DNA of 64,000 nucleotides from Leptasterias polaris. Taxonomy: Eukaryota; Echinodermata; Asteroidea; Forcipulatida; Asteriidae. The DNA lies in assembly GCA_037783415.1 (NCBI GenBank), contig JAZGTN010000059.1:992001-1056000 (forward strand), read 5' to 3'. Positions 30,801-36,345 of the stretch are shown piece after piece. The notes below the pieces were generated by a model that searched no databases, was not told the origin of the DNA, and was given only the letters and a program-made list of their open reading frames with translations. Every line of letters starts with the position of its first letter. Positions within the stretch are counted from its first letter, which is position 1. Position numbers and translations under genes: made by a program.

Positions 30801-31552
30801 AGATAAATAGCTCAGGATCTCAACAATTTGGATGGCACTATCAGAGCTCCGTAGAAATGAAAGACATTATAAGAGAATATTTTTAGACTCACTGTTTGTT
30901 CTTTGAATCGTGATTTCTTCTTCTGAGGATGAATTGATTCAAACATCGTAGATGTCATCGACAATCCTGAAAAGCAGTAAACAATACATGAAGTAATAAA
31001 TGCTTTGTTTTAAGAAGTATGGAGTGTCAAGGGCGAGCATTCTAGTGCACTGGACTCTTGGGTGCGGGTGTGGCAGGAGCTTGTGTGTGTTCCCCCTACA
31101 CTTTTGTGTAGTTAATAAGGAGGTGACGAAAACCCATAACACAATTCTGAATGAACGTGTTTGGCAGAATAGTACCACGGTTTGCTCATCTGGAGGTTGC
31201 TATACAAAAGCTTCTCCCGAACCATTTGACAAAGCAACTGACTCTATAGTCTGAGGAATTCAAACTTAAGCAATGACTTGTGACCAAGCCAGTCATTGTA
31301 CCAGACATCAATCATAACTCGCAAATTTAGGGCTTCTGCGCAAAATGTGTTTTTCCTTTTTTTACCTGGAAGTTGCACCACATCCTTCTCCACTGTGACC
31401 ATTTTGTTGTCTCCATGTCCTCTCTCAGTGGTTGTGTTACGTTTATCTGCTTGTTTGACTACAGTGGCTGATGCAGTCTGCCGACGTGAAAGGAATTCCT
31501 CCTGCTGTCTTAGCAAATCATCTTCAGTCTCTCCTGGCTTAGGGCGCTTCAT
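673..31552 (-). CDS. RPAP1: RNA polymerase II-associated protein 1, N-terminal ~628 residues in 12 exons (gene runs off the left edge)
   Basis: RPAP1 associates with RNA polymerase II and is linked to its assembly and nuclear import and to Mediator-dependent transcription (known for the family). The product starts [17 protein letters not shown], the conserved RPAP1 N terminus. Residues about 243-275 hold the [17 protein letters not shown] / [11 protein letters not shown] segment (RPAP1_N region). Residues about 390-412 hold [13 protein letters not shown] and the hallmark LHHHG (RPAP1_C region). The [11 protein letters not shown] repeat-like helices follow at about 565. All twelve exons join in frame across GT-AG sites with consistent phases (1,0,1,0,0,1,1,0,0,0,0,1). 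An in-frame TAA lies three codons upstream of the ATG, which fixes the start. The animal protein is roughly 1400 residues, so more than half lies left of the window. The introns carry a gypsy element and nested lectins. Confidence 0.93.
1081..1193. repeat. short inverted-repeat element (MITE-like)
   Basis: The ends CCACAAGAGGGCGC and GCGCCCTCTAGTGG are imperfect inverted repeats. The interior repeats GATAGCGGTT twice on one strand, with a partner ACCGCTATCA on the other. It lies in the RPAP1 intron and has no ORF. Confidence 0.5.
1466..2101. repeat. minisatellite array, ~15-30 bp units
   Basis: About 630 bp of tandem units built from GGAACATAGGGGTGTG, GGAACACAGGGTTGTT and GGAATATAGGGTTGTT variants. 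Longer blocks combining several units repeat at roughly 80 bp. Because the units lack stops in several frames, long proline/cysteine-rich reading frames appear on both strands, but they are repeat artefacts. A run of 19 C follows at 2124-2142. Confidence 0.9.
2171..2266. repeat. near-perfect hairpin element
   Basis: Two ~42 bp arms (starting AAAATAGTTAATGGCCTGAC and ending in its complement) enclose an ~11 bp loop around 2214-2224. The arm carries GACGTTTCGACCC and CAGAGTCTTT, a palindrome I recall as dispersed in many marine invertebrate genomes. No ORF. Confidence 0.8.
2267..3782. other. AT-rich intronic DNA without recognised features
   Basis: This is part of the long RPAP1 intron between exons 11 and 12. 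It is AT-rich with short chance ORFs only. A partial internal similarity around 2960-3020 and 3030-3090 (TGTGTCA..TTTGTGAA with T-runs) is the only local structure seen. Confidence 0.6.
3783..3908 (-). pseudogene. C-type lectin 3'-end relic
   Basis: Minus-strand translation gives the last 41 residues of a lectin like the one at 4286-4810: [15 protein letters not shown], then GWNNLSCNQ and VCKRPVRL, and a TGA stop. It retains the C-terminal cysteines (C2, C3, C4). WND reads WNN, so a Ca2+ ligand is altered. Nothing upstream matches the N-terminal half, so this is a truncated copy. It lies about 380 bp downstream of the intact lectin and is likely a tandem duplicate. Confidence 0.75.
3950..4090. 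repeat. lectin-flank duplication, copy 1
   Basis: The sequence beginning ACTTGAAGCAGTCAATATTT and running through TTCTTCAATTGAAATG recurs almost unchanged at 6845-6970. Each copy sits downstream (minus strand) of a lectin body or relic, so the duplicated unit included lectin 3' flank. Confidence 0.8.
4286..4810 (-). CDS. secreted C-type lectin-like protein A (nested in RPAP1 intron)
   Basis: An intronless 174-residue protein. A hydrophobic signal peptide (residues ~1-25, [17 protein letters not shown]) precedes one C-type lectin-like domain: C30/W34/C41 (long-form N-terminal loop), C58, C137 and C156, with WWND at 150-153. At the sugar-binding loop the usual EPN/QPD is replaced by NPSGDGNC (130-137). 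The last canonical cysteine (C4) is missing: VFK at 163-165 stands where paralogs have VCK or ICK, and a new cysteine appears at 171, so disulfide pairing may be rearranged. Echinoderm proteins of this type are secreted pattern-recognition lectins (family knowledge); sugar binding here is unproven. It lies inside the RPAP1 intron on the same strand and shares ~300 bp of upstream sequence with the plus-strand lectins at 47-48 kb. Confidence 0.85.
   Translation of the reverse strand: MASSSTVITFSILVALLQSRFLIVSPCMSCISPWTSFGNNCYLLVADAKTFDDAEQYCQGLSRLGRPSHLASIMSQEENDLLALLTRPTGSQDVTKTFFGYRKDGSSGSSTWDFIDGSLSQGYTNWNPKNPSGDGNCAEIVQTATPEFYWWNDLSCNAPRSFVFKRAVGFCVEL
4811..5110 (-). promoter_or_regulatory. 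conserved lectin upstream module, copy of lectin A
   Basis: The ~300 bp before the lectin A start (containing CACTATACCTCATTATTGGT, a TTGACATCGTCAAAGCAATT segment and an AT-rich TATAATTGTATAATT stretch) is repeated at 5180-5530, 7290-7560, 42420-42590 and 46780-47040. Conservation across copies and its fixed position before the ATG suggest promoter and 5' leader. No transcription start can be pinned down. Confidence 0.5.
5160..5540 (-). repeat. orphan lectin upstream module
   Basis: Repeats the 4811-5110 module, including CACTATACCTCATTATTGGT and TTGACATCGTCAAAGCAATT on the minus strand and the GCCAATGCACACAAGGTAGC segment. No lectin body follows it, so it is a leftover of tandem duplication. 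A further, more diverged copy occupies about 5540-5900. Confidence 0.7.
5900..6840. other. intronic DNA, no gene recognised
   Basis: AT-rich RPAP1 intron sequence. The plus-strand frames near 5734-6128 have no recognisable domain and are probably chance. I see no RNA gene or element here. Confidence 0.5.
6845..6984. repeat. lectin-flank duplication, copy 2
   Basis: Matches 3950-4090 (ACTTGAAGCAGTCAATATTT to TTCAATTGAAATG). It abuts the truncated lectin at 6985, marking a breakpoint. Confidence 0.8.
6985..7285 (-). pseudogene. truncated C-type lectin pseudogene
   Basis: Starts with an ATG at 7285 aligned with the other lectins (MTSSF.., signal peptide intact). The Tyr codon after Cys41 is TAG (TGC TAG CTT where paralogs read TGC TAC CTT). 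Two small indels follow near the 'TCCAC.TTCGGGCAAAGTGGCA' stretch, and homology stops at 6985 before the sugar-binding half. The upstream module at 7290-7560 is retained. It is not expected to give a functional lectin. Confidence 0.85.
7290..8000 (-). repeat. lectin upstream module copies
   Basis: 7290-7560 repeats the lectin leader module of 4811-5110. 7560-8000 continues with a second, diverged stretch matching 5510-5890, including CCAATGCACACAAGGTACCA at its end. No lectin body accompanies the second copy. Confidence 0.65.
8642..9032. repeat. MITE, 'AAAGGCAAAGTATACC' family, copy 1
   Basis: Terminal inverted repeats TAAAGGGAATGTATACGTTT and its imperfect complement AAAGGTATACTTTGCCTTTA bound a ~390 bp element. 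A central hairpin reads TCTGAGACAGAAACGTTCCTCAGA. Truncated relatives lie at 35645-36025, 44279-44330 and 48600-48880. No ORF. Confidence 0.7.
9648..9809 (-). CDS. RPAP1: RPAP1 coding exon 11
   Basis: Encodes residues 506-559, from [18 protein letters not shown] to AEKDAIK, with an acidic middle. Acceptor TTTTTTTCAG precedes 9809; donor AAG/GTAAGA ends at 9648. The VFSWHRG and DAIK blocks match the family. The 8.77 kb intron that follows hosts the lectins. Confidence 0.9.
10343..10530. repeat. 'ATAGAGCTGCTTAAGC' palindromic element, copy 1
   Basis: Starts GGGGCCCAATTTCATAGAGC and ends GCTTAAGCAGCTCTATGAA, an inverted-repeat structure of about 190 bp. Three further copies lie at 13402-13597, 15517-15688 and 15690-15872, all in RPAP1 introns. 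Confidence 0.75.
11690..12024 (+). repeat. tRNA-derived SINE (with duplicated tail)
   Basis: A box TAGCTCAGTTGGTAGAGC (11898-11915) and B box GGTTCAAATTCCACTC (11938-11953), followed by TTTGTTCAACCC and TTACCCAGTCAGTTTCCC. The same tail occurs once more upstream at 11700-11745, so two partial units are in tandem. The spacing mimics a tRNA, but the stems are not conserved. Related pieces lie at 31890-32030 and 63030-63170. Confidence 0.7.
12030..12445. repeat. AT-rich low-complexity tract and poly-C
   Basis: Repeated AATAAATAAAT-type sequence on both sides of 12300, ending in a C run at about 12427-12440. It lies inside the 2.75 kb TIR element. Confidence 0.75.
13402..13597. repeat. 'ATAGAGCTGCTTAAGC' palindromic element, copy 2
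   Basis: Begins CAGTTTCCATAGAGCTGCTT and ends GCTTAAGCAGCTCTATGAAA; same family as 10343-10530. It sits about 110 bp from RPAP1 exon 10. Confidence 0.75.
13710..13877 (-). CDS. RPAP1: RPAP1 coding exon 10
   Basis: Encodes residues 450-505, [19 protein letters not shown] through [11 protein letters not shown] and [20 protein letters not shown], a strongly conserved helical block of RPAP1. Acceptor GTTTTCAG/TGC; donor GAG/GTAAGG. Phase 0 at both ends. Confidence 0.93.
14160..14395 (+). repeat. tRNA-like SINE, second family
   Basis: Head GGTTAGCTCAGTGGTTTC with a B-box-like GTTTCAAATCCCACCTC, then GTGTGGATTGAGTTTCAGTC and GGGTTTTCTCCCACATCTAA. Its tail resembles 18290-18390. Class is inferred from the promoter-like boxes. 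Confidence 0.6.
14626..14727 (-). CDS. RPAP1: RPAP1 coding exon 9
   Basis: Encodes residues 416-449, [20 protein letters not shown] through [12 protein letters not shown], matching the conserved GYSLxELFxLxRS block. Acceptor TTTCCAG/GTACCAG; donor AAT/GTAAGA. A second AG seven bases downstream (GTACCAG/GTTAT), paired with an alternative exon 8 donor, would also keep frame and drop one proline. Confidence 0.92.
14885..15205. repeat. MITE, 'CACAGGTTTGTTATTTCATG' family, copy 1
   Basis: Shares an ordered set of blocks (ACATAACTTACATGGT, GAAATGAGT, GATGTTTGAAAA, TTCACAGGTTTGTTATTTCATG, TTTGGAT.CTGGTCTTTG) with 35050-35390 and 45340-45680. Noncoding and intronic. Confidence 0.65.
15517..15872. 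repeat. two adjacent 'ATAGAGCTGCTTAAGC' elements
   Basis: Two head-to-tail copies (about 15517-15688 and 15690-15872), each ending GCTCTATGAAAT(T/G)GGGCC. They lie immediately downstream (minus strand) of RPAP1 exon 8. Confidence 0.75.
15904..16106 (-). CDS. RPAP1: RPAP1 coding exon 8
   Basis: Encodes residues 348-415, containing [19 protein letters not shown], the basic [16 protein letters not shown] and the signature [11 protein letters not shown]. This is the start of the RPAP1_C region. Acceptor GTGAAAG/CC; donor GAG/GTAGGT, with an alternative GTAAGA four bases further. Confidence 0.94.
16384..16507. repeat. inverted-repeat hairpin
   Basis: Arms GGCTGTACATGGACTAACAC and CCCAGTTACTGCAG on the left pair with CTGCAGTAACTGGG and CCATGTATAGCC on the right around a ~35 bp loop. 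Intronic and noncoding. Confidence 0.7.
16577..16825 (-). CDS. RPAP1: RPAP1 coding exon 7
   Basis: Encodes residues 265-347. It opens with [16 protein letters not shown], the conserved end of the RPAP1_N motif, then a low-conservation Ser/Asn/Gln-rich linker ending [11 protein letters not shown]. Acceptor TTGATTACAG; donor AGTG/GTAAGT. Phase 1 at both ends. Confidence 0.92.
16900..17130. repeat. possible degraded inverted-repeat element
   Basis: TTCTGTCCCCCATAT near 16958 and TACATGTAGGGGGACAGAA near 17018 are inverted relatives. The outer flanks are poorly matched, so the element boundaries are unclear. Confidence 0.35.
17589..17916 (-). CDS. RPAP1: RPAP1 coding exon 6
   Basis: Encodes residues 156-264: basic [14 protein letters not shown], matching the family's KxSxFAQE start, then a Ser/Asp-rich disordered stretch, then [20 protein letters not shown], the conserved RPAP1_N helix. 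Acceptor ATGTTACAG/CCA; donor CTCG/GTAAGA. It is the first exon beyond the 10.4 kb intron holding the gypsy element. Confidence 0.94.
17955..18430. repeat. intronic DNA with SINE-tail similarity
   Basis: 18290-18390 (GATTAGC..TTTCCCATTACATCTAAAGC..TTTCCTCATCATC) resembles the tail of the SINE at 14160-14395. The region 17995-18230 has frames open on both strands but no domain I recognise. Confidence 0.4.
18510..18513. other. target site duplication ATTG (left)
   Basis: ATTG lies directly before the LTR at 18514 and again directly after the other LTR at 27952-27955, a 4 bp duplication marking one insertion event. Confidence 0.85.
18514..19882 (-). repeat. gypsy 3' LTR
   Basis: 1369 bp with TG..CA ends (on the minus strand TGTAGAGGTCGC to GGGTGCAACA). 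It contains a 91 bp segment twice (18571-18661 and 19625-19715) separated by 963 bp that starts GTATGT and ends AG on the element's sense strand. Confidence 0.95.
19883..19892 (-). other. polypurine tract
   Basis: On the minus strand AAGGGGAGAG directly abuts the 3' LTR's TGTAGAGG, the expected position of the plus-strand primer. Confidence 0.85.
20144..25051 (-). CDS. pol: gypsy Pol polyprotein (protease, RT, RNase H, integrase)
   Basis: An open frame of 1635 codons. Numbered from its first Met, it has aspartic protease DTG at 84-86; reverse transcriptase ~400-590 with YLDD at 544-547; RNase H ~725-850 with D731, E774 and D801; an integrase zinc-binding region ~986-1032 (HEEMGH then C1026/C1028, the cysteines only one residue apart); an integrase core D1057, D1116, E1152 with D-58-D-35-E spacing; and a GPY/F-like stretch ([10 protein letters not shown]). 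Two oddities: a ~38-residue Ser/Lys-rich insert between RT and RNase H (~655-693), and a ~300-residue C-terminal tail rich in Pro, Glu and Val. Translation is expected by -1 frameshifting at 24970, so codons upstream of that are probably not used. Confidence 0.95.
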   Translation of the reverse strand: MRALLQVWLWRALCSWMQTVATQSTGKRPRVTATGRPVTYKSNYQKSHLCSIAPSRQANVSRLVGKRCMVSCMIDGTKTQALWDTGAQVTIIPAEWRATHLPQAKLRPLCELLGGTDLNLTAANGSPIPYDGWLNVSFSLTTGLNHEIKVPVLVTRATSGVPIIGYNVIEEIVQRDTLHPTPIQAVRAAFPSMTRRAVTALANLIQEEPPEDICRVQVGRKGVTVPGRSVIEVACRATSCLLNQDTTAVFEPDVDTQWPEDLHPQPSVVRLKKGPSSKVFILVQNTSNHDIVLRKQTQLGTLQSPLSIETIPERPIPASQDKRTFVINEVSTAHSAEETGTPQFDLSHLTEAQRRDVNKMLREEAGAFSKDDSDMGCIKDLKMHIRLKDDQPVQKSYMSVPPPLYTEVKNYLKDLIGRGWIEKSESPYSSPVVCVRKKDGSLRLCIDYRELNRKTIPDRQPIPRIQDVLDSLGGNEWFSTLDQGKAYHQGFMAEESKHKTAFVTPWGLYEWNRIPFGLTNAPAVFQRCMESCLDGLVGEIAVVYLDDILVYGKTFESHVEHIRQVLRRLQDCGIKLKPSKCNLFQKEVRYLGRVISSEGYKMDPADIKAVEALRDKQPSTVGEVRKILGLLGYYRQYIQNFSTIAKPLYELLKKPSPCRDDQPSKNSSMKPSSKSRGKAAVGKSAGQVSSRQRITWEASHQKVMEHLLSFLTCPPVMAFPNHQQPFILHTDASNEGLGAVLYQQQDGKMRVIGYGSRTLSPAEKNYNLHSGKLEFLALKWAITEKFKDYLYYAPSFTVYTDNNPLTYILTSAKLNATGHRWVAELADFHFTIEYRPGKSNADADALSRMPLDIDNFRTQCTSEISPTHLSATIDAIKADKSDHFPWIGALTASTSSPDDGVTSSHHITKEQLKAAQHADIIIGPVLGHVDRGQRPHRQARAGEHPDTTLLLRDWSKLSIDEDGVLCRRAGARSQLVLPRKYHRIVYRELHEEMGHLGAERVIHLARDRFYWPRMQKDIEHFVTNVCRCLQQKKPNRQTREPLRSIITTAPFEMVSIDFLHLERSVGGYEYILVVMDHFTRFAQAYPTTNKSGKTVAEKIFNDFVLRFGFPHKLHHDQGREFENQLFRRLQHLSGITPSRTTPYHPQGNGQVERFNRTLLGMLRTLPEREKSRWKESLNKVVHAYNCTRCDTTGFSPFFLLYGRPPRLPIDLAFGLSQITTPPKDHQDYSQRWKRQMEEAYEAARKNADKSSARGKHHYDKKVHSTILQPGDRVLVRNLNETGGPGKLRAYWESDVHTVVRQLSDDSPVYELRPEKGTGRKRTLHRNLLLPCNDLISDEPTKSRTPRCVQTPRTRSRPAPRDKPNTSDTDNSEDEYNGHLQTLVFRQMPQQSRPPVSAPTQKMAPCPPMTHTAPLNHEAALFTPAGDMTEDDTAANPCSTPEAVTFPTPLVAAEPVVFPKPATTLEQTVEPEPVHDLEPVTVPETTIVPEPVVIPEPIMDEPAPPLPWDPVNASDPEAASDSVASASERECHLNTAPPTVQEDARTYPVRQRQPPQRLAYEYLGQPQQGPHDVSAVTAGSTPHYHHPWLHSTNTPPAAPLMMCPQPASMPWTTPMMMPYPQLQMQPWHPWYLSPYH
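24910..24976 (-). promoter_or_regulatory. programmed -1 ribosomal frameshift signal
   Basis: Slippery heptamer G GGA AAC at 24976-24970, in register with gag codons (CCG GGA AAC). After a 7-nt spacer, GGTTACTG (24962-24955) pairs with CAGTAACC (24942-24935), an 8 bp stem with a 12-nt loop. The loop GGGAC (24950-24946) can pair with GTCCC (24914-24910), giving an H-type pseudoknot. The gag stop TAA (24939-24937) lies in the stem's 3' strand. Slippage by -1 enters the pol frame exactly. Confidence 0.85.
24937..26373 (-). CDS. gag: gypsy Gag protein
   Basis: 478 residues: a charged N-terminal domain (~1-95), a Pro-rich linker, a helical capsid-like region (~150-330), and a C-terminal CCHC knuckle at 445-458 ([14 protein letters not shown]) preceded by an extra Cys pair (CSNC..CEHC). 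It should form the particle that packages element RNA. Its stop lies inside the frameshift stem, and its frame overlaps pol by 115 nt. Confidence 0.93.
   Translation of the reverse strand: MKKRVAPKMEKSAQELCQSLMCQVSKLTRDQLLKVCEFIDLPDYNALEAKEDNHQILVRKVNRHLNRDEIDEMEDQGLDSFKEIQCFLKKLVPEPQPPVVKPQASSDLSTEPSPTMESKSTTPPQPASGEQPLILDTELALKKPIPPITPHSLMTLARREFKISGQIGEPGQKDKLSFSSLAHQIENGRLKGHTECEIVEGVIRAISPGSPLRSYLEGRVALALPSLRQVLRSHYREKDATELYQQLSRVTQDIKESPQSFLVRALDLKQKVVFASQEAGSGLKYDPTLVQSMFLHGLLTGLRSDAVKSELRPYLQNPSTTDEQLFEKINIAARQEAERQEKLGVASAKHISVKVVQQLGSSREDSGTNLKEQPRQGSLMTDLAELKAGIAEIATLKTQIAGLQQSLAQPSERQQWTPRTNRDTNRQRGCSNCQRSGTGDSCEHCYKCGSGEHFARGCRQWRRNQPGNGQGLLPRDGQ
26374..26565 (-). other. gypsy 5' leader
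   Basis: About 190 nt between the primer-binding site and the gag start, with no long ORF. It presumably holds packaging signals, which I cannot identify by eye. Confidence 0.6.
26566..26583 (-). other. primer-binding site
   Basis: On the minus strand, two bases after the 5' LTR, the sequence reads TGGCACCTCCGACGGGAC. It starts with TGG, complementary to a tRNA CCA end. I do not recognise which tRNA it matches. Confidence 0.7.
26586..27951 (-). repeat. gypsy 5' LTR
   Basis: 1366 bp, identical to the 3' LTR except for a 3 bp deletion near 26725 (CATCAT to CAT) and substitutions near 27332 and 27617. The internal 91 bp repeat is present at 26643-26730 and 27694-27784. Confidence 0.95.
28361..28456 (-). 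CDS. RPAP1: RPAP1 coding exon 5
   Basis: Encodes residues 124-155, [20 protein letters not shown] to TTPHQQ, in the position of the family's IIERDT..PVPSGVAFP segment. Acceptor TTTGTGTCAAAG; donor CAG/GTATGT. Confidence 0.85.
28690..28865 (-). repeat. tRNA-derived SINE
   Basis: Minus strand: CGTGGCTGAGTGGTTTAGTG (A-box-like), GGTCAAATCTTGG (B-box-like), then TTTGAGCAGGACACTTAATC. Same family as 105-372. It lies between RPAP1 exons 4 and 5. Confidence 0.6.
28911..28951 (-). CDS. RPAP1: RPAP1 coding exon 4
   Basis: A 41 bp exon encoding [14 protein letters not shown] (residues 110-123), matching the conserved RHDxHITxVLxKI of the family. Acceptor TTTATAG/GA; donor ATG/GTAAGT. Confidence 0.9.
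29199..29265 (-). CDS. RPAP1: RPAP1 coding exon 3
   Basis: Encodes [20 protein letters not shown] plus MD (residues 88-109), an acidic segment equivalent to the EDEDPEE block before the RHDxHI motif. Acceptor ACATCAG; donor GACA/GTAAGT. Confidence 0.88.
29510..29920. repeat. dispersed repeat, copies related to 500-605 and 31130-31310
   Basis: 29620-29720 matches 500-605 inverted. 29820-29915 (AGTCTGAGGAAATCTAAGCG..CACTTGTGACCGAGCAAGCAATTGCACCAGACATTA) matches 31245-31305. It interrupts the RPAP1 intron between exons 2 and 3. Confidence 0.55.
30690..30870. repeat. 'TCTCAGGATCTCAACATGTT' repeat, copy 1
   Basis: Contains AGCTCAGGATCTCAACAATT and GGATGGCACTATCAGAGCTCCGTA. The same ending recurs at 37270-37325 and a related palindromic stretch at 36268-36341. 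Confidence 0.6.
30893..30966 (-). CDS. RPAP1: RPAP1 coding exon 2
   Basis: Encodes residues 63-87, [14 protein letters not shown] then [10 protein letters not shown], a basic cluster. Acceptor TGCTTTTCAG; donor ACA/GTGAGT. Conservation is low; assignment rests on splice phase (1 in, 0 out) and position. Confidence 0.8.
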
Positions 31553-31579
31553 CTTTGATTAGTTGACAAAAGTCACCCC
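31366..31579 (-). CDS. RPAP1: RPAP1 exon with start codon (coding exon 1)
   Basis: The ATG is at 31552-31550. Residues 1-62 begin [20 protein letters not shown], the diagnostic N terminus. 27 nt of 5' UTR precede it in this exon after acceptor TTTATTATAG, and include an in-frame TAA. Donor CCAG/GTAAAA at 31366 in phase 1. Confidence 0.92.
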
Positions 31580-31674
31580 CTATAATAAACAATTTTAAGG
31601 AAAGAGACAAATTAACGTTCATTCAATCCTAACTACAATCCAATCCCAAACACAGCTGCCCCCCTTGGGTAGCT

Positions 31675-31694
31675 GGGGGGGGGGGGGGGGGGGG
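31675..31694. repeat. poly-G run
   Basis: Twenty consecutive G in the first RPAP1 intron. Confidence 0.9.
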
Positions 31695-31889
31695 TGTTTT
31701 GCATTGACATTTAAATTATTGGTTGATAATAACTGATATCAAAAATAAAACAGCGATTGTGATTGACATAACGTTTTGATCCTAGTGAGTAACAAGAAGA
31801 ATTTTTCTCAAACAAAGGCTAAAAAAGCTATTCAAAAAATATCCCTTGTGGTTATTATTTTATATATTTGAAATAAAAAGTCCCACCCT

Positions 31890-32030
31890 CCTAAGGTGAT
31901 CCCTCTGCTGCTGCTTCCCAGGTTGTACTGTAACCTTGGGTGTGATCCCTGGCTATACGGCAGTTAAAAGCATGTCAATAGTCAATAGTCAATTTTTCTT
32001 TGTTCAACCCAAAACTGTTTTATTTTATTA
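31890..32030. repeat. SINE tail fragment
   Basis: GCTTCCCAGGTTGTACTGTAACCTTGGGTGTGATCCCTGGCTA matches 11765-11815, and TTTTTCTTTGTTCAACCC matches the SINE tail near 11970. The tRNA-like head is missing. Confidence 0.55.
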
Positions 32031-32940
32031 ATATGTACATTTAATCATGGAGGTAGCCTAAGTTGTATAATTTTACGTCAGTCAGGTAGATGACTAGGTA
32101 ATTGCAGTACTCATTATCGTAACCCTCCTGACAGCCCCTACTGAAGCCCTGACTGGTTAGGAGGAAGAAGGGTTACCATCATCTGTGTATATATAAATAA
32201 TGATATGGTCGGCGTCAGCATCGGCATCGGCAAAACATGGCATGTGTGATTGGATTTTCCAAAAAAGTGCCGGTGTTTGATTTCGTTTGAAAGAGCATGG
32301 CCACATTTCATTGCAACGGTCAGGCTATTTTAGAACGAAAATATCAATCTGAGCACACAAAGAACATGATAAAATTTATGTTGTCATGTTCCTTTGCATT
32401 TTTACATGACGTTGACCTGAATATAAATTACACACAATTTTTATGTCAAAGGCTAAAAACAATTTTGTAACATCTATTCTATAAAACCAACCAAGGGAAG
32501 GGGTAAAGCTTATTTTTAAAAAGATAGTTCATTTTCACATTCAAAACATTTTGAGAATGAATAAATAATAACTCGCTCATTTTCAGTTGGGGAGGTACAC
32601 TAGTAATTGTTAATAACTACCAACGTTTTATAAAACTGAGTGCCAGTCACAATATGATAATTGAAATTGGGCCTAACGCAAACGAAGTGTACGGTACGGG
32701 ACTACAGCTACTGGACACCGCATCACGTTATCCCCGCAAAACGTCACGAAAACACCCACAACGCAATTGCTGTGATGCGGTCAAAACTGCCTCTCGTGCG
32801 TAAGACAAAACTCCACCAAATATCTCCTTTTTTCGCAATGATTATCGCAACAAAAGTAACATTATCTTATAAAGTATTTGTAAGTGAGTCAATATCTGGT
32901 AAAATAAAAACAAAATAAGGTCATGTTAAGAAAGAATTTA
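32031..32940. other. first RPAP1 intron, no features recognised
   Basis: AT-rich sequence with short chance ORFs only. No repeats shared with the rest of the window were noticed. Confidence 0.5.
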
Positions 32941-32945
32941 CATAC

Positions 32946-33040
32946 AGAAAACTTCAAAGGGAAATACTCCGTTGTTTCGCTAATGTCGTCTGCTGCTGGC
33001 AAAATTGTCCGCCATTGTCGGAGGCTCTGCGCATGTGCGC
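32946..33040 (-). other. RPAP1: RPAP1 5' untranslated exon (candidate)
   Basis: Minus-strand sequence ending TTTTCT/GTATGT at 32946 offers a donor for the acceptor at 31580. It contains ATGGCGGACAATTTTGCC (33015), opening an 11-codon upstream ORF that stops at 32980. The 5' end of the exon is not defined by sequence. Confidence 0.5.
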
Positions 33041-33046
33041 AATGAT
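33025..33046. promoter_or_regulatory. NRF1-like palindrome, RPAP1 promoter
   Basis: CTGCGCATGTGCGCAATG resembles the NRF1 consensus TGCGCATGCGCA with one mismatch. It lies just upstream of the candidate first exon, in a TATA-less local context, as is usual for housekeeping promoters. Confidence 0.45.
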
Positions 33047-33116
33047 TCTAAAAAACGATTGCTATTTTAGGAGAGGGATACAACTAGCCACACTACAAAC
33101 TACAACTTCAATTCAA

Positions 33117-33345
33117 GTTCATTTCTTTCGTCCTTTTTGATTGACTCACGTAAAAATAGCGGAATAAATGTTCTCGTAATGGATCATTTCTACCTCCATG
33201 ATCACACCAACTGAAAAGGTGGAAGATTAAGACCAACACACCGCAGAAGAAGAGTTGTCCACCAGGCTGCAGCCTGAACCGTGAGAATTGGACTAGACAT
33301 GCTAGACTAGACTAGAGTACAGTCAGTCGAGAAGGGTGATGAGGT
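33117..33345 (+). other. possible divergent transcript first exon
   Basis: Plus-strand sequence ends GATGAG/GTAAGGT at about 33341, a good donor, roughly 300 bp from the RPAP1 start in the opposite direction. There is no supporting ORF; it may be a bidirectional-promoter transcript or chance. Confidence 0.2.
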
Positions 33346-33523
33346 AAGGTGTCTGTCGACATTGTTTTATCACAGTTTACAGTTTTGAATTTATGTTTTT
33401 CTTGATTGCTGTTGAATAGTATGTTAGTGTTACATCAAAAAACTTCTTGACATTTTCCTGAAACGTATTGTAAGCGTCTACTTCTACTTGGGTTTTAGGC
33501 GTGTGGTGTTCAAGTTGGTCAAA

Positions 33524-33790
33524 AACTAGACTTGTTGACAAGTCGTTAATGATGGTCGCGGTGAGTCGAGTCGCGTGTGGTGTTGTAGCCTAATATTAAT
33601 AAAGAATGCTCTCGCGAGATCACTGCTCTCGCGCGAAGTTGCTGGCTGCTGACTCTTCGTCATTAACTAAATGTGACCAGTCTTGAGAGCAGTAATCTCG
33701 CACAGAGCAGCCCTCTCGCGGGATATTGCGAGAAAGCCGTTCCGCTATCACCGCGACAGACATTTAACGACTTGTCCACAAGTCTACATC
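33524..33790. repeat. inverted-repeat element
   Basis: The left arm AGACTTGTTGACAAGTCGTT..GGTCGCGGTGA is matched by the right arm TCACCGCGACAGACATTTAACGACTTGTCCACAAGTCT. The ~170 bp interior holds CTCTCGCGAGA-type palindromic pieces. No ORF. Confidence 0.65.
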
Positions 33791-35040
33791 AAGGCATGCA
33801 TGCATGACGTGCTGAAACACACACAAGTTATTAGTCAAACGCCCTCTCTTGGCCAATGGTTTTTAGTTCAATGTTCAATGTAACTACTACTGTACTAGAT
33901 ACACAAGACACTATGACTATGCGTAGTTCGACAACCTATCATTCACCCAACCGAGGTTTCCAGACTGAATGTGAACATGAAGATCATGGACCATCTCATG
34001 ATCATGATTCGATACACGGTACCACTGAACAATTGCATTCGTTATTCAATAAAAACCCATCATGTAAACTTAACATTTCTCAGGACTTCACTAATCAACC
34101 AAAAGCAAAAAACCATAAAAGCTAAACAAATTAAGCTTCCACAACAACCTATTTGTTCACAGACACATTCACAAACCCAAAGCAACTATCACAGAAACTT
34201 GAATGTGGATGAAACTGCAGCAGTCCCAGCACAATACATCACTTTAATTGTAAAAACAAATAGCAAGCTTTAGTACCCCCCCCCCCCCCCCTACACACCA
34301 CTGCTACACACACATATTAAGGAAACAGTTCCTCCTCAAAAATCCTTTACGATGTTGTTTCCACTTAGCCTCACCCATCCAATGTAGGCCTATATAAACT
34401 ATTACCCTTGCTTGTTCATGGCAAACTCTCATAAATTTCATCCATTGCAACTTTGCTTTTATGAAAACCGAACCCACATAAAGAACTCTTTTTCCTAACT
34501 TCAATTAACCATCATCACTATTTTAGACAGAATAGTCCAACATATAAACACAAACCCTTTAATAAATTTCTCTGTTGTTAACTGTAAACTGTATATAAAG
34601 CCACTTTTTACTGCCATCATGTTGCCAATAAACTTTCTTTTTCATACAATGTATCCTCTCATTATTGATTGTGTTCAATCTACCTCTACATCACCTGTTA
34701 TATACTCCCCTTTTCACATTGTCAACAAAGTAGTGCCATGAATACATTCAACAGCAACTAAAATGTACGTCCCTCAAAATGCTCCTCATAAGTTTGCATT
34801 GCCTGTTTTTAAAACAAAACCAAATACTACTGCACTAACAACAGAAGCTCTTGACAACACTGTTTCAAAGTACTTGACATTATTTCCTACTACTTTTACA
34901 TACTGTTCCTCCGAAATGCCTTTAACTACAATACCAACTGTGTTCCTTTTTAAAGGTATATCTTTTATAGATTCACGTCCCATAATTTTACATATTACTA
35001 TCCCTTTGTAACTGTACACTATTGGTAAGATCGAAAAACA
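33791..35040. other. intergenic DNA, no gene recognised
   Basis: AT-rich with a C run at about 34277-34290. The plus-strand frames (for example 33856-34273 and 34763-35011) are low in complexity and match no domain known to me. Confidence 0.5.
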
Positions 35041-35049
35041 CAAATGTTC

Positions 35050-35390
35050 ACAGATTCACACATAACTTACATGGTTTAAAGTAAGTAATGGTAGAAAGGG
35101 TTCCTTAAAATATTTCTGCCTAAAATGCTGTCGTTTCTGAGAAATGAGTAAAACAATAGTTTTTATCGCGCGTACTGATAATAAACTCGATGTTTGAAAA
35201 ACAGAAAACACATTAAAAAAACCTGAGGTCTCTTTTCACTATTTTCTCGTGACCTCGATGACCAATTGAGCTGAAATTTTCACAGGTTTGTTATTTCATG
35301 TATATGGTTAATCACACAAAACATGAACTTTGTTTGCGACTGTTTTGTCAGCTCTACCAATCCTGTATAATACCTTTAAATATATCCACT
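35050..35390. repeat. MITE, 'CACAGGTTTGTTATTTCATG' family, copy 2
   Basis: Matches 14885-15205 through ACATAACTTACATGGT, GAAATGAGTAAAAC, CGATGTTTGAAAAAC and TTCACAGGTTTGTTATTTCATG. Confidence 0.65.
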
Positions 35391-35644
35391 TGTTACTGCC
35401 ATCAAATTGCCAATATCTTTCTTATTGCATACAATTTGCTCACCTTTTCATACAATCAACATACTAGGATTACAAACCTTCAATCTTTCTTCTCAAACAT
35501 TATCCTCATAGTCGTTCGCCTTGATTCATTCCAAAACCACTAATTGTTATGATTACCGTTTCAATTATTTCTATACTTCTATTTTTATATTATGTGTACC
35601 CCCACGTCCACGTACTTTCAAACTCTCACGGGTACTTTGCTAGT

Positions 35645-36025
35645 TACTCCAAAAATTAATGACCAAAAAAGCTTACTTGGTAAAAAGCACTACAGCTATT
35701 GATAATTTATAACCTTTTGAGAAACGATTCACCTCTAAGGAATGCGATTTAAGAGAGAAGGATTCAAAAACATTTCAATCTGAGAAACGTTTCTGCCTCA
35801 CTGAAACGTCTCCCAGATTGTGTAGGAATAGTAAGGCTACATATTCCAATTGCGGATTATTCTTCCTGCGCGGACATAACCGCTCCAGTTTTTTGTCAAT
35901 TACTCAAAAACGCTACCACCTTTTGAAATGAAACTTCACAGAATATTTTTGATGTATATATATACATTTATATAGATTAAAACAATTGAGCGGTTCACAA
36001 AACCAAAGGTATACTTTGCCTTTAA
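35645..36025. repeat. MITE, 'AAAGGCAAAGTATACC' family, copy 2
   Basis: The right end AAAGGTATACTTTGCCTTTA is intact; the left end is truncated. The central hairpin reads CTGAGAAACGTTTCTGCCTC..GAAACGTCTCCCAG. It resembles 8642-9032. Confidence 0.65.
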
Positions 36026-36267
36026 CTTTACTCATGAAATTATAGTCCAATTTGACCAGATTATAGGTTTAGGGCTATGAAACACCACGCCTTTTTATAT
36101 GGGGCTGATAGTGGCTTGATGCATATGTTTGTGCGTCTGCTAGTGCACAACTTTACATGTTTGCCAACCAAATGTGTCTGTACGCATGCGTGAATGTAAT
36201 TAACATAATTATTTTATGGGAAAGGTTAATTAGAAAGGCATTCGAACCATCGACCCCATGAGATGAA

Positions 36268-36345
36268 TTTATCCAAGTATGTCGACATCATGAAACTAAG
36301 TTGTCAACATGAGATTATCTCGGGATGTCGACGTCCTGAACGTAG
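36268..36345. repeat. GTCGACATC palindromic repeat, split by solo LTR (left part)
   Basis: AAGTATGTCGACATCATGAA and TCTCGGGATGTCGACGTCCT form a palindrome-rich tract that resumes after the solo LTR at 37103, showing the LTR inserted into it. Confidence 0.6.

Noticed and set aside
33856..34273. Plus-strand ORFs near the RPAP1 promoter
   Set aside because: They overlap each other in different frames, are low in complexity, and no splice-linked coding structure follows.
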